This document shows, in pieces, positions 43,549 to 52,478 of a stretch of DNA of 64,000 nucleotides (the first letter of the stretch is position 1; every line of letters begins with the position of its first letter). A program made the translations under genes and the position numbers. The DNA lies in assembly GCA_036498945.1 (NCBI GenBank), contig DASYEQ010000070.1, positions 9,230-73,229 on the forward strand, given 5' to 3'. The DNA is from JAQGMJ01 sp036498945. GTDB lineage: Bacteria > Pseudomonadota > Gammaproteobacteria > Burkholderiales > JAEUOS01. The notes under the pieces were generated by a model. The model worked only from the letters and a program-made list of their open reading frames with translations, was not told the origin of the DNA and made no database searches.

Positions 43549-44595
43549 TTGAGCGAAGCGCTCACCGCCTCCCAGGTCGCCGGCAAGCTGCCGGTGACCG
43601 TGATCACCGGCTTCCTTGGCAGCGGCAAGTCGACGCTGCTCAAGCGTCTGCTCACGCGCCCGGAGATGAACCGGGTGGCGGTGATCATCAACGAGTTCGG
43701 CGAAATCGGCATCGACAACGAGTTGATCGCCGAGGTCAGCGAGAACATGACCCTGCTCTCCAACGGCTGCCTGTGCTGCACGGTGCGCACCGACCTGGAG
43801 GAGACCTTGCGCGAGCTCTTCATCAAGCGCAGGGCAGGAGAGATCATCGACTTCGACCGCGTGGTGATCGAGACTTCCGGCATGGCCGATCCGACGCCGG
43901 TGGTGCATACCCTGCTTACCGACGGCATGGTGTTCTCGCGCTATCGCCTCGACGGCGTGGTCACGCTGATCGATGCTGTCAATGGCCCCGGCCAGTTGAG
44001 GGATTTCCCCGAAGCCGCCAAGCAGGTGGCGCTGGCGGATCGACTTGTGATCACCAAGACCGACCTGGCGAAGCCTGAGGAAGCCGAGGCGCTCAAGGCG
44101 ACGCTTGCCGACGCCAATCCCTACGCCGCCATCCACACCGCGGTGCAAGGCGAGATCGACCCGGCGCTCTTGATCGACGTGATTCCCGCGCGCCCGCGCG
44201 AGGGCCAGGTCGATTCCTGGCTGTTCGGCAAGGGCGCGGAAGAAGGCGGCGGCTACCTCGCCAACCGCGTGCGCGCCGACCACACCGTCAACGTTTCCTC
44301 CTTCGTCCTCACCTTCGACAAGCCGTTCACCTGGGACGCGTTTTCCGCCGTCACCCAGCTGCTCACTTCCCTGCGCGGGCCGGACCTGCTGCGCGTCAAG
44401 GGCCTGGTGAATATCGCCGGTGAAGCCGGGCCGGTGGTGGTGCAGGGCGCACAGCACCTGTTCCACCCGCCGGTGGCGCTCGCCGCCTGGCCGGGGGAAG
44501 ACCGGCGCTCGCGCCTGGTGTTCATCACCCGCAACATCCCGCAACAGGCGGTCGAAGGCCTGTTTACCGCCGCCGCCGCCCTCGCCGGCCACTAG
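43549..44595 (+). CDS. CobW/COG0523-family GTP-binding metal chaperone
   Basis: A 348-residue G3E GTPase. Walker A GFLGSGKST is at about residue 21, the family CxCC metal site is in GCLCCTVR, and ETSGMADP and ITKTDLAKP complete the G domain. The C-terminal half is the CobW C domain. COG0523 proteins deliver Zn, Co, Fe or other metals to client proteins using GTP. Start is TTG with GAGGAGCG upstream. Coupling to the LVIVD-repeat gene points to that protein as the likely client (inference). Confidence 0.88.
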   Translation: MSEALTASQVAGKLPVTVITGFLGSGKSTLLKRLLTRPEMNRVAVIINEFGEIGIDNELIAEVSENMTLLSNGCLCCTVRTDLEETLRELFIKRRAGEIIDFDRVVIETSGMADPTPVVHTLLTDGMVFSRYRLDGVVTLIDAVNGPGQLRDFPEAAKQVALADRLVITKTDLAKPEEAEALKATLADANPYAAIHTAVQGEIDPALLIDVIPARPREGQVDSWLFGKGAEEGGGYLANRVRADHTVNVSSFVLTFDKPFTWDAFSAVTQLLTSLRGPDLLRVKGLVNIAGEAGPVVVQGAQHLFHPPVALAAWPGEDRRSRLVFITRNIPQQAVEGLFTAAAALAGH

Positions 44596-44629
44596 CTTTC
44601 GCCTCTGGCGCCTCGGGTAAAATCACCCC

Positions 44630-45538
44630 ATGGCGACCGTATTGCAATTCCAGGACATCCGTACCTACGGCATGTCCGAGAGGGCGGATCATCCGGATTT
44701 CGACATCCGCGATGAAAGCACGCGCCCGCCGCTGACGCGCCCGCATCGCCACGCCTATTTCCAGATCCAGATCAACCTCGCCGGCTCGACCACACAAAGC
44801 ATAGGCGCGGCCGAGCGGGTGTTTGAACCCGGCTACATCAGCTTCATCCTGCCTTACCGCGTGCACTGCGTGCCGCACCCGGCGGGGGCGCGCTTCCTGG
44901 TGATCAACTTCGACCAGCGCTTCATCCGCCCCGAGCTGGATGTCGATCCGCTCGACCTGGAAGACGTGCCCCTGGAGCGTGTGCCCGAATTCGCTCCCTT
45001 TCGCTTCCAGGAATTTCTCGATTTCCAGCTTGAGGGCGAAGCCTTCGCCGAAGTGCGCGGCTTGTGCGAGAAGATGCTCAAGGAAAACGCCGAGCGGCGT
45101 TTCTACTCGCGCGAAATCCTGCGCGGCCTGCTATTGCAACTGATCGGCATCGTCTGCCGCCACTACGAGCACCAGCTGGTGCCGCTGGCTTCGGCGCAGG
45201 CGCAGGCCGCGGGCCGGCGCGATGCGCTCTCGCGCGTGATCCGCTACGTGCGCGAGCACCTGAGCGAGTCCGTTTCGCTGGCCGATGCCGCGCAGGCGGC
45301 GCACCTGTCGCCGAATTACCTGGCGCACCTGATCAAGAAGGAAACCGGCAAGACCTTCCTCGACATCGTCACCGAGCGGCGCATGGAAAAGGCGCAGGAA
45401 CTGCTCTCCAACACCGACTTGCGCATCCACGAAATCGCCGCTTCCGTCGGCTTCGAGGACGATGCCTATTTCACCCGCCGCTTCAAGCAGTTGCACGGCG
45501 AAAGCCCGCGCAATTACCGCCTCGCGCGCAGGCGCTGA
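44630..45538 (+). CDS. AraC-family transcriptional regulator
   Basis: A 302-residue regulator: N-terminal cupin-type effector domain (residues about 15-160, with HRHAYFQIQINL) and C-terminal double helix-turn-helix (about 205-300: SLADAAQAAHLSPNYLAHLIKK, then IHEIAASVGFEDDAYFTRRFKQLHG). It is upstream of and co-directional with the catabolic genes from 45.8 to 53.5 kb and is their likely activator. Between it and the first enzyme are 229 nt that must hold the target promoter. Effector unknown. Confidence 0.88.
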   Translation: MATVLQFQDIRTYGMSERADHPDFDIRDESTRPPLTRPHRHAYFQIQINLAGSTTQSIGAAERVFEPGYISFILPYRVHCVPHPAGARFLVINFDQRFIRPELDVDPLDLEDVPLERVPEFAPFRFQEFLDFQLEGEAFAEVRGLCEKMLKENAERRFYSREILRGLLLQLIGIVCRHYEHQLVPLASAQAQAAGRRDALSRVIRYVREHLSESVSLADAAQAAHLSPNYLAHLIKKETGKTFLDIVTERRMEKAQELLSNTDLRIHEIAASVGFEDDAYFTRRFKQLHGESPRNYRLARRR

Positions 45539-45767
45539 TCCGGCGGCGGAAACGTCATGTTGCGCTGCAAAAGAGGGCGCAACCGAACCGGTAAGAATCT
45601 CCAGCACAAACACAGTTTTGTCCCTAGGAGAGCCGGTCTTACTCCCGTAAGCTTCACGGGCTAAGCTGAATCTGCGCCTATTGCACCGGGGTCCAAGGTT
45701 TTCCGGTGCCGGCGTTGGAGCCGTTGGCGAGATTTCAACCTCAGGATTTTCATCAAGGAGTCGTTTC

Positions 45768-46481
45768 ATGTCTTACGTGATTGCCGCCCCCAAACAAGCC
45801 GTCATCGACGTCGTCGGCACCGATGCCAAGTTCCCGGTGCGCCGCATTTGGTGCGTCGGCCGCAACTACGCCGACCACGCACGCGAAATGGGCCACGATC
45901 CTAACCGCGAGCCGCCGTTCTTCTTCCAAAAGCCGTCGGATGCCGTCGTGCCCTCCGGCAGCACCATCGACTACCCGCCGATGACCAAAGACCTGCATCA
46001 CGAGATCGAACTGGTGATCTGCATCGGCAAGGGCGGCCGCAACATCCCCGTCGAAAAGGCGCTGGACCACGTGTACGGCTACGCCCTGGGTCTGGACATG
46101 ACCCGCCGCGACCTGCAAAGCGATGCCAAGAAGCTGCAGCGCCCCTGGGAAATGGGCAAGGCGTTCGACGAGTCCTGCCCGATCACTCCGATCCAGCCCG
46201 CCGCCAAGATCGGCCACCCGAAGGCCGGCGCGATCTGGCTGAAGGTCAACGGCGAAGTCAAGCAGAAGGGCGACCTGAACCAGCAGATCTGGCAAATCGA
46301 CGAGACCATCGCCTACCTGTCGAACTACGGCCTGCTCGAAGCCGGCGACATCATCATGAACGGCACCCCCGCCGGTGTCGGTCCCGCCAAGGCCGGCGAC
46401 AAGCTGGAAGGCCATTGCGATGGCGTGGGCGACCTGGTGATCACCTATCGCGCCGCCGACTCGCTGAAAAAAGCCGCCTAA
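45768..46481 (+). CDS. Fumarylacetoacetate hydrolase family protein
   Basis: A 237-residue FAH-family enzyme. ATG at 45768 has a strong AAGGAG 7 nt upstream. Conserved stretches are IWCVGRNYADHAREMG, FFFQKPSDAVV, metal-binding HHEIELVICIGKGG, LGLDMTRRDLQ and IIMNGTPAGVGP. These Mg-dependent enzymes hydrolyse C-C bonds of ring-cleavage products such as fumarylpyruvate, or decarboxylate/isomerise similar 2-oxo-dienoates. First gene of the AraC-linked catabolic group. A fumarylpyruvate hydrolase role is plausible but not proven. Confidence 0.85.
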   Translation: MSYVIAAPKQAVIDVVGTDAKFPVRRIWCVGRNYADHAREMGHDPNREPPFFFQKPSDAVVPSGSTIDYPPMTKDLHHEIELVICIGKGGRNIPVEKALDHVYGYALGLDMTRRDLQSDAKKLQRPWEMGKAFDESCPITPIQPAAKIGHPKAGAIWLKVNGEVKQKGDLNQQIWQIDETIAYLSNYGLLEAGDIIMNGTPAGVGPAKAGDKLEGHCDGVGDLVITYRAADSLKKAA

Positions 46482-46493
46482 GTTGCGGTTTGC

Positions 46494-46552
46494 GTCCGGG
46501 CGCGCACGGCGTGCCCGGACTGCGGCTCAGGGCCGCGCCCAAGTGCGCGGCC
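46494..46552 (+). terminator. Two tandem GC-rich hairpins after the FAH-family gene
   Basis: First stem GTCCGGGCGC / GTGCCCGGAC (46494-46503 with 46511-46520, one G-U). Second stem GGCCGCGC / GCGCGGCC (46531-46538 with 46545-46552), both perfect or nearly so, 12 nt after the stop. No T tract follows. Likely an mRNA end or stabiliser. The remaining gap to 46758 shows no gene. Confidence 0.4.
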
Positions 46553-46758
46553 TATAAGAACAAAAGATGACTCAGCCGCGTGGCGCTTGCTGCGCGGGTG
46601 GGCAGGTGTTGCCCGACGGTTCGGGCGACGAGGGGCCGCGCGGGGCGCGGCAGGGGACAAGCGAGGTAAATGTGAGACGTTTGAGCGGCGAAGAGTCGGG
46701 CGGGGCACGGAAGGCACGCAAGCTGTGCGCGCCGCGCCGCCGCATCTTCGCCCGCGGC

Positions 46759-47064
46759 TTACTTCGTGCCGTCGCCGGACTCGGTGAACACCAGATCGAC
46801 TTCACCGGCGCCATTCGCCTTGCGGTAGGCCGAGGCCTCCTGGTACTCCGGCGACTCATGGCAGGCGACGGCATCGGCCATGGTCGGAAACTCGATCACC
46901 ACGAAGCGGTGAAAATGCCCGGAGCCTTCGCGGATCTGGTACGGCGCGCCGCGCGACAGCACCTTGCCCTTGAACTTGGCGACGATGGCGGGAACGCGGT
47001 CGGTGTACTTCTTGTACTCGACGGCATCATAAACGCGGGAACGGGCGAGCCAGTAGGCGGGCAT
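46759..47064 (-). CDS. DUF1330 family protein
   Basis: A 101-residue small protein, oriented against its neighbours. ATG at 47064 begins the family pattern (PAYWLARSRVYDAVEYKKYTD), has GGAGA upstream, and is preferred to an upstream in-frame ATG at 47163. Other conserved parts are GGxx-like VLSRGAPYQIREG, and HRFVVIEFPTMADAVACHESPEYQ. DUF1330 is a dimeric ferredoxin-like alpha/beta barrel fold of unknown function, often beside catabolic genes. Confidence 0.75.
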   Translation of the reverse strand: MPAYWLARSRVYDAVEYKKYTDRVPAIVAKFKGKVLSRGAPYQIREGSGHFHRFVVIEFPTMADAVACHESPEYQEASAYRKANGAGEVDLVFTESGDGTK

Positions 47065-47283
47065 GAGGTATCTCCGATAGTAGGTGGTAAAGGGAAATTC
47101 GGGCGCGGCGTAGCGCCAGGCCATGAGCGGCGCATCGTACGACGGCGCCAGCGCCGTTGTCATCGGCCTCTCGTCTTATTCAGCAATTATCCGCTTTGCG
47201 CAGGCGCTGCCGTCGCGCCGCGCAGGGTTTCGTTGTAGTGTCGTTCACGTATTCGTTCAGCAACACGAAAGGTTGAGAGAATC

Positions 47284-48261
47284 ATGAAATCCAAGGCAGT
47301 CCGCATTGCCGCCCACGGCGGCGCCGATGTACTCAAGCTCGAAACGGTGGACGTCGCCGATCCCGGCCCCAACGAGGTGCTGATCCGCCACACCGCGATC
47401 GGCCTGAACTTCCAGGACATCTACCAGCGCTCCGGCTTCTACCAGTTGCCGATGCCGGCGGGCCTGGGCACCGAAGGTGCGGGCGTGGCCGAGAAGGTCG
47501 GCGCCAATGTGAAAGACATCAAGCCCGGCGACCGCGTCTGCTATGCCGGTGGCGCGCCTGGCAGCTATGCCGAATATCGCCTGTTCCCGGCCGACCGCGT
47601 GATCAAGACGCCGGCCAACGTGACCGATGAGCAGGCCGCTGCAATGCTGCTCAAGGGCATGACCGCCGAGTACCTGCTGAACCGCTGCTACCCCGTGCAC
47701 GAAGGTGAGTTCGTGCTGTTCCATGCCGCGGCCGGCGGCGTGGGCCTGGTGGCCGGGCAGTGGGGCAAGCACCTGGGCGCAAAAATGATCGGTGTCGCCG
47801 GCGGCGCGGAGAAGCGCAAGCTGGCACTGGCCAACGGCTACGCCCATTGCATCGATCGCAACAGCGAGGATGTGGTCGCCCGCGTGAAGGAAATCACCGG
47901 CGGCGCCGGCGTGCCGGTGGTGTATGACTCGGTCGGCAAGAACAGCTTCGACCAGTCGCTGCACGCCCTTAGCCCCCGCGGCTACTTCGTCTCCTTCGGC
48001 ACCACCACCGGCGCGCCGCCGGCGGTCGAAGCCGGTGCGTTGCAAAAGCTGGGCTCGCTGTATTTCACCCGGCCGACGCTGGTCACCTACACCGCCAAGA
48101 CCGAAGAACTGCGTGCTTCCGCCAAGGCGCTGTTCGACCTGATCGGGTCGGGCGCCATCAAGGTGACGGTGAACCAGAAGTATCCGCTGGCCGAAATCCA
48201 GAAAGCGCACCAAGATCTCGAGACCGGCAAGACCAGCGGCTCGACCATCATCGTTCCGTAA
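47284..48261 (+). CDS. NADPH:quinone oxidoreductase (zeta-crystallin type)
   Basis: A 325-residue MDR-family reductase without catalytic zinc. Family motifs are GLNFQDIYQRSGFY, GTEGAGVAEKVG, the NADPH-binding AAAGGVGLVAGQWGKHLGA and VYDSVGKNSFDQSL. It transfers hydride from NADPH to quinones or enones. It opens a co-directional run with VOC, Ldh-family and Bug genes (gaps of 8-50 nt). Its physiological substrate may be an intermediate of that pathway. Confidence 0.87.
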   Translation: MKSKAVRIAAHGGADVLKLETVDVADPGPNEVLIRHTAIGLNFQDIYQRSGFYQLPMPAGLGTEGAGVAEKVGANVKDIKPGDRVCYAGGAPGSYAEYRLFPADRVIKTPANVTDEQAAAMLLKGMTAEYLLNRCYPVHEGEFVLFHAAAGGVGLVAGQWGKHLGAKMIGVAGGAEKRKLALANGYAHCIDRNSEDVVARVKEITGGAGVPVVYDSVGKNSFDQSLHALSPRGYFVSFGTTTGAPPAVEAGALQKLGSLYFTRPTLVTYTAKTEELRASAKALFDLIGSGAIKVTVNQKYPLAEIQKAHQDLETGKTSGSTIIVP

Positions 48262-48271
48262 GGAGACAGTC

Positions 48272-48739
48272 ATGTCGATTTCCCACATCGAACACATCCT
48301 GGTGTCCACCGACGACATGGATGCGACGCGCGACTGGTACGCCAAAGTTCTGGGCATGAAGGAGGGCTGGCATCCGGAGTTCAACTTCCCCGTCTACTGG
48401 ATGTACCTGGGCGATGTCGATGTGGTGCATATCGGCCCCTCCGCCAAAAAGGCCGGCAGCAACCAGCAGACCTATCTCGGCAGGCTCGGCCAGGACACCG
48501 GCAACGGCACCGGCGCGCTGGACCACATCGCCTTTCGCGCCAGCGGCCTGTCGCAGATGAAGGAACACCTGAAGCAGGTCGGCGTGGATTACAAGGAGCG
48601 CCGCGCCAACGGCCAGGCGCTGTACCAGCTGTTTTTCCTCGACCCCAACGGCATCAAGATCGAACTCAACTTCGACGCGGAAGAGGCTGACGGCCATACG
48701 CCCGAAGTCAACGCCGCCACTTTCGCCAAGCAAAGCTGA
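48272..48739 (+). CDS. VOC (glyoxalase/dioxygenase) superfamily protein
   Basis: A 155-residue single VOC-fold protein with the metal-ligand pattern ISHIEHILVSTDDMDATRDWYAKVLGM at the N-terminus, DHIAFRASGL in the second half and LFFLDPNGIKIELNF at the C-terminal Glu ligand. Members include glyoxalases, epimerases and extradiol dioxygenases; it is short for a dioxygenase. It is tightly placed between the quinone reductase and the Ldh-family gene, so a step in the same pathway is likely. Confidence 0.83.
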   Translation: MSISHIEHILVSTDDMDATRDWYAKVLGMKEGWHPEFNFPVYWMYLGDVDVVHIGPSAKKAGSNQQTYLGRLGQDTGNGTGALDHIAFRASGLSQMKEHLKQVGVDYKERRANGQALYQLFFLDPNGIKIELNFDAEEADGHTPEVNAATFAKQS

Positions 48740-48747
48740 ATCACAAT

Positions 48748-49800
48748 ATGAGCGACAAATTTTCCGCCGCGCAACTGCGCCGTTTCATGACCGATGCCTT
48801 CGTGGCGGTCGGATTGCCGAAAGCCGATGCCGAGAAGGTGGCCGCCCTGATGGCCCGCGCCGATGAAAGCGGTGCCGACGGTCACGGCGTTTTCCGCCTG
48901 CCGCAATACATTCGCCGCATCAAGGCCGGTGCGGTGAACGTCAAGCCCACTATTCGTCTCGAGCGCGACCACGCTGCTACGGCGCTGGTGGACGGCGACA
49001 ACGGCATGGGCCACCTGGTGATGTCCTTCGCCACCGAAACCGCGATCAACAAGGCCAAGACCGCGGGCGTGGCCTGGGTCGGCGCGCGCATGAGCAACCA
49101 TGCGGGGCCGGCCTCGCTGTACGCCTCCATGCCGCTGGACCATGGCCTGATCGGCATCTATATGGCGGTGGGCAACGCCAACCACCTGCCGCCCTGGGGC
49201 GGTATCGACATGCTGCTTTCCACCAACCCGATCGCCATTGCGGTGCCGGCGCAGGAGGAGCACGCGGTGGTGCTCGACATGGCGACCACCGTGGCCGCCT
49301 ACGGCAAGGTGAAGACCAAGGCGCAGCGCGGCGAGATGATGCCCGAGGGCTGGATGATCGACCGCCAGGGCAATCCGCTGACCGACCCGAAGCGCTCGGA
49401 TGAAGGCTTCCTGCTGCCGATCGGCGGCTACAAGGGCTACGGCCTGTCGCTGATGTTCGGCCTGCTCGCCGGCACCCTCAACCGCGCCGCCATGGGCAAG
49501 GAAGTGATCGACTTCAACGCAGACGATTCCTCGGTGACCAACACCGGGCATTGCATCATCGTCGTCGATCCCGCCGCCTTCGGCGACCCGGCCGAGTTCC
49601 GCCGCAATGTGGACACGGTGGTGCGCGACCTGCGCGCCTCCAAGCGCCTGCCGGGCGTGGAACGCATCTGGCTGCCGGGCGAGCAAAGCGCGATCAAGCG
49701 CGCGGAGCGCGGCGGCGCGGGCGTGCCGGTGCCGCCCGCCTTGCAGGCGACGCTGGCCAAGGTGGCGAGCGATCTTGGCATCGCGCCGCTCGGCGCCTGA
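48748..49800 (+). CDS. Ldh-family (malate/L-lactate type) dehydrogenase
   Basis: A 350-residue NAD(P)-dependent 2-hydroxyacid (or imine) oxidoreductase of the PF02615 family, unrelated to Rossmann-fold lactate dehydrogenase. Features are RADESGADGHGVFRLPQYIRRI, GMGHLVMSFATETAI, the catalytic-His region RMSNHAGPASLY, VDMATT-like VLDMATTVAAYGK and PIGGYKGYGLSLM. It starts 8 nt after the VOC gene. Substrates in the family include malate, ureidoglycolate, sulfolactate and ketimines; not resolved here. Confidence 0.87.
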   Translation: MSDKFSAAQLRRFMTDAFVAVGLPKADAEKVAALMARADESGADGHGVFRLPQYIRRIKAGAVNVKPTIRLERDHAATALVDGDNGMGHLVMSFATETAINKAKTAGVAWVGARMSNHAGPASLYASMPLDHGLIGIYMAVGNANHLPPWGGIDMLLSTNPIAIAVPAQEEHAVVLDMATTVAAYGKVKTKAQRGEMMPEGWMIDRQGNPLTDPKRSDEGFLLPIGGYKGYGLSLMFGLLAGTLNRAAMGKEVIDFNADDSSVTNTGHCIIVVDPAAFGDPAEFRRNVDTVVRDLRASKRLPGVERIWLPGEQSAIKRAERGGAGVPVPPALQATLAKVASDLGIAPLGA

Positions 49801-49850
49801 TTTCATTTCACAACAACACCTCGCATAACCAACCTCAAACGGGAGACAAC

Positions 49851-50837
49851 ATGTTCAATCAAGGAGTGTTCAAGCAGTTCCTCGGTGCCGGCGCACTGTT
49901 GCTGGCGGCGGGCCTGCCGCTGACGGCGCACGCCCAGGCGTATCCGAGCCACCCGATCCAGATGATCGTGCCGCTGTCGGCCGGTAGCGCGGTGGATGCC
50001 ATCATGCGTTCGGTGACGCAAAAGATGAGCGAAAACCTGGGCCAGCAGATTGCCATTGAAAACATCCCCGGCGCCTCCGGCATCATCGGCGCGCAAAAGC
50101 TCAAGGCCGCCGCGCCCGACGGCTACACCATCGGCGGTTTCAACGACGGCGTGATGTCGATCCTGCCGGGCCTGAAGCAAGGCCTGCCGTACGATCCGCT
50201 GAAGGACTTCGCCCCGGTGAGCCTGGTGGCGGGCATCGACTGGGTGCTGGTGGTCAACCCCAGCGTGCCGGCGAAGAACCTCGCCGAGTTCATCGCCATG
50301 GTGAAGGCCAAGCCGGGGCAGATCAACTTCTCCTCCGGTGGCAACGGCAGCCCGCAGCAGATCGCCATGGAACTGTTCAAGGTGGCGGCCGATATCAACC
50401 TGGTGCACGTGCCGTATCGCGGCGCCACGCCGGCGGCGATGGACGTGATCGGCGGGCAGATTCCCACCATGTGGACCGCGGTTGCCGTGGTATCGCAGCA
50501 AGTGAAGTCCGGCAAGCTGCGCGCGCTGGCCGTGGCCGGCGCCAAGCGTTCGCCGCTGCTGCCTGACGTGCCTACTGCGACCGAGGCTGGTGTCAAGGGT
50601 TACGAGTTCGCCACCTGGTCGCCGATCATCGTGCCCGCCGGCACGCCCAAGCCCATCATCGACCGCCTCAACGCCTCGGTGGTGAAGGCGCTGGCCGACC
50701 AGGGCCTGCGTGACCGCCTGATTTCCCAAGGCCTGGTGCCGATGGGCACGCCGCCGGAAACCGTGACGCAATGGACGCGCGAAGGCATCGCCAAGGATGC
50801 CGCCATCGGCAAGCGCGCCAACATCAAGATCGACTGA
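49851..50837 (+). CDS. Bug-family tripartite tricarboxylate transporter receptor (1)
   Basis: A 328-residue periplasmic receptor. ATG at 49851 is preceded by GGGAGA and gives a signal peptide ending TAHAQA. Bug-family marks are YPSHPIQMIVPLSAGSAVDAI, IENIPGASGIIGAQKLK and LVHVPYRGATPAAMDVIGGQI. Such receptors hand carboxylates to TctAB permeases, but no tctA/tctB is nearby. It belongs to the AraC-linked catabolic run. Confidence 0.9.
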   Translation: MFNQGVFKQFLGAGALLLAAGLPLTAHAQAYPSHPIQMIVPLSAGSAVDAIMRSVTQKMSENLGQQIAIENIPGASGIIGAQKLKAAAPDGYTIGGFNDGVMSILPGLKQGLPYDPLKDFAPVSLVAGIDWVLVVNPSVPAKNLAEFIAMVKAKPGQINFSSGGNGSPQQIAMELFKVAADINLVHVPYRGATPAAMDVIGGQIPTMWTAVAVVSQQVKSGKLRALAVAGAKRSPLLPDVPTATEAGVKGYEFATWSPIIVPAGTPKPIIDRLNASVVKALADQGLRDRLISQGLVPMGTPPETVTQWTREGIAKDAAIGKRANIKID

Positions 50838-50910
50838 CCCGCAATACCGACTTCCCCGTTTTTAGTGCCGCTTTTTTCGTTACGAAGACCTCAAGCAACA
50901 GGAGCAGAAG

Positions 50911-51366
50911 ATGACTTACATCGCCAGCGCAAAACGCCTTACCCTCGCCGGTGCCCGCAAAATGGTGCAGGTGGCCGTGGGTATCGCCGAGAAGGACAAC
51001 ATCCCGATCACCGTGGCCGTGGTGGACGCCGGCGGCCATATGCTGGCCCTGGAGCGCATGGACGGCGGGCGTTTCCACACCGTGCATTCCTCCACCACCA
51101 AGGCGGTGAGCGCCTCTTCCAACAAGCGCCCGACCACTTCCAAGGGCGCGCAGAACCAGGAGCTCGACACCACCCACGCGCTGGGCCTGGCGCTGGCCGC
51201 GGGGCCTTCCCGCTGGACGGCGATGGAAGGCGGCTTCCCGATCGTCGTCGAAGGCGAGTGCATCGGCGGCATCGGCGTCTCCGGCGGCGACTGGACCTTC
51301 GACGAGAAGGTGGCGAAGGCGGCGGTGGAAGCCATCGGCGCCGGCATCAAGATCGACAACAAGTAA
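50911..51366 (+). CDS. HbpS/GlcG-like heme-binding family protein
   Basis: A 151-residue protein of the GlcG/HbpS (DUF336) family. Recognisable parts are LTLAGARKMVQVAVGIAEKDNIPITVAVVDAGGHMLALERMDG and GGFPIVVEGECIGGIGVSGG. There is no signal peptide. Family members bind heme or cobalamin, or accompany glycolate-type catabolic operons, but the function is generally unclear. It lies between the Bug receptor and the Gfo/Idh/MocA gene, 16 nt before the latter. Confidence 0.83.
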   Translation: MTYIASAKRLTLAGARKMVQVAVGIAEKDNIPITVAVVDAGGHMLALERMDGGRFHTVHSSTTKAVSASSNKRPTTSKGAQNQELDTTHALGLALAAGPSRWTAMEGGFPIVVEGECIGGIGVSGGDWTFDEKVAKAAVEAIGAGIKIDNK

Positions 51367-51381
51367 GCGCGGGAGAACATC

Positions 51382-52395
51382 ATGTCATTCGAACCCATCA
51401 AGGTCGGCTGCCTCGGCATGGGCTGGTGGTCCGATGTGCTGGCCGACGCAATGGTGCGCTCGGGCAAGCTGAAAATCGCCGCCTGCTATTCGCGCTCGGA
51501 AGACAAGCGCGGCGCCTTCGCCAAGAAGTACAACTGCAAGCCGGCGGCCAGTTACGAGGAGATGCTGAACGACAAGAGCATCGACGCCATCATCAACACC
51601 ACGCCCAACAACGTGCACCTGGAGACCACGCGCCAGGCAGCGTTGGCTGGCAAGCACGTGTTCCTGGACAAGCCGATCGCCAACAGCATTGCCGAGGGCT
51701 TCGCGCTTACCAAGGCATGCAAGGACGCCGGCGTGGTGCTGGCGCTGGGCTACCAGCGCCGCCGCGAATCGCAGTTCCGCTGGATCAGGAAGCAGATCGA
51801 CGCCGGCGTGTTCGGCAAGCTGGTCAATGCGGAGGCCAACATCAGCCGCGACCGCCTGGGGCAGATCGACCTTACCTCCTGGCGCTATACCGCCGAGGGC
51901 ATGCCGGGTGGTGTGATGCTGCAGATCGGCGTGCACTATGTGGACGTGCTGGAGTACCTGGTCGGCCCGATCAAGTCGGTGTCGGGCACGCTGGCGCAAC
52001 TGGTGCTGCCGGGGGACAACCCGGACGTGGCGAGTCTGCTGCTGGAGCACGAGAACGGTGCGCTCTCCACGCTCAACGCCAGCTATGCCTCCGCCGCCGA
52101 GAACTACGTGATGAACATCTACGGCAAGGAAGCCTCGGCTTTCTACGACCTGCACGGCGGCCTGCGCCTGATGAAACGCGGCGGCAAGAAGCCGGAGCAG
52201 ATCGAGTTCACCAAGAACGACGCTTTCGTCGACGAGCTGGAAGAGTTCGCCGGCGCCGTGCGCGGCCAGGGTGTGCCCGAGACCGGCGGCGAGTACGCGA
52301 CGCGTTCACTGGCGATCATCCGTTCCGGCATCAAGTCGGCGAGGGAAGGTAAGCGGATTCTCGTAGCCGATACCCTTGCCGCAGAAGGTGCTTGA
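51382..52395 (+). CDS. Gfo/Idh/MocA-family oxidoreductase
   Basis: A 337-residue NAD(P)-dependent dehydrogenase with an N-terminal Rossmann domain (IKVGCLGMGWWSDVLADAM, then DAIINTTPNNVHLETTRQAALAGKHVFLDKP containing the catalytic Lys region) and a C-terminal alpha/beta domain. Members act on sugars, inositols, biliverdin and other hydroxy/keto substrates. Co-directional with the upstream HbpS/GlcG-like gene. Substrate unknown. Confidence 0.87.
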   Translation: MSFEPIKVGCLGMGWWSDVLADAMVRSGKLKIAACYSRSEDKRGAFAKKYNCKPAASYEEMLNDKSIDAIINTTPNNVHLETTRQAALAGKHVFLDKPIANSIAEGFALTKACKDAGVVLALGYQRRRESQFRWIRKQIDAGVFGKLVNAEANISRDRLGQIDLTSWRYTAEGMPGGVMLQIGVHYVDVLEYLVGPIKSVSGTLAQLVLPGDNPDVASLLLEHENGALSTLNASYASAAENYVMNIYGKEASAFYDLHGGLRLMKRGGKKPEQIEFTKNDAFVDELEEFAGAVRGQGVPETGGEYATRSLAIIRSGIKSAREGKRILVADTLAAEGA

Positions 52396-52478
52396 TGTGA
52401 TCTGCGGAGCGTTGTAGGCTTCGTTTCCTATCCGGTTGTCGTACGGCGCCGGATATATAAGACGACAGGGATATCAAA

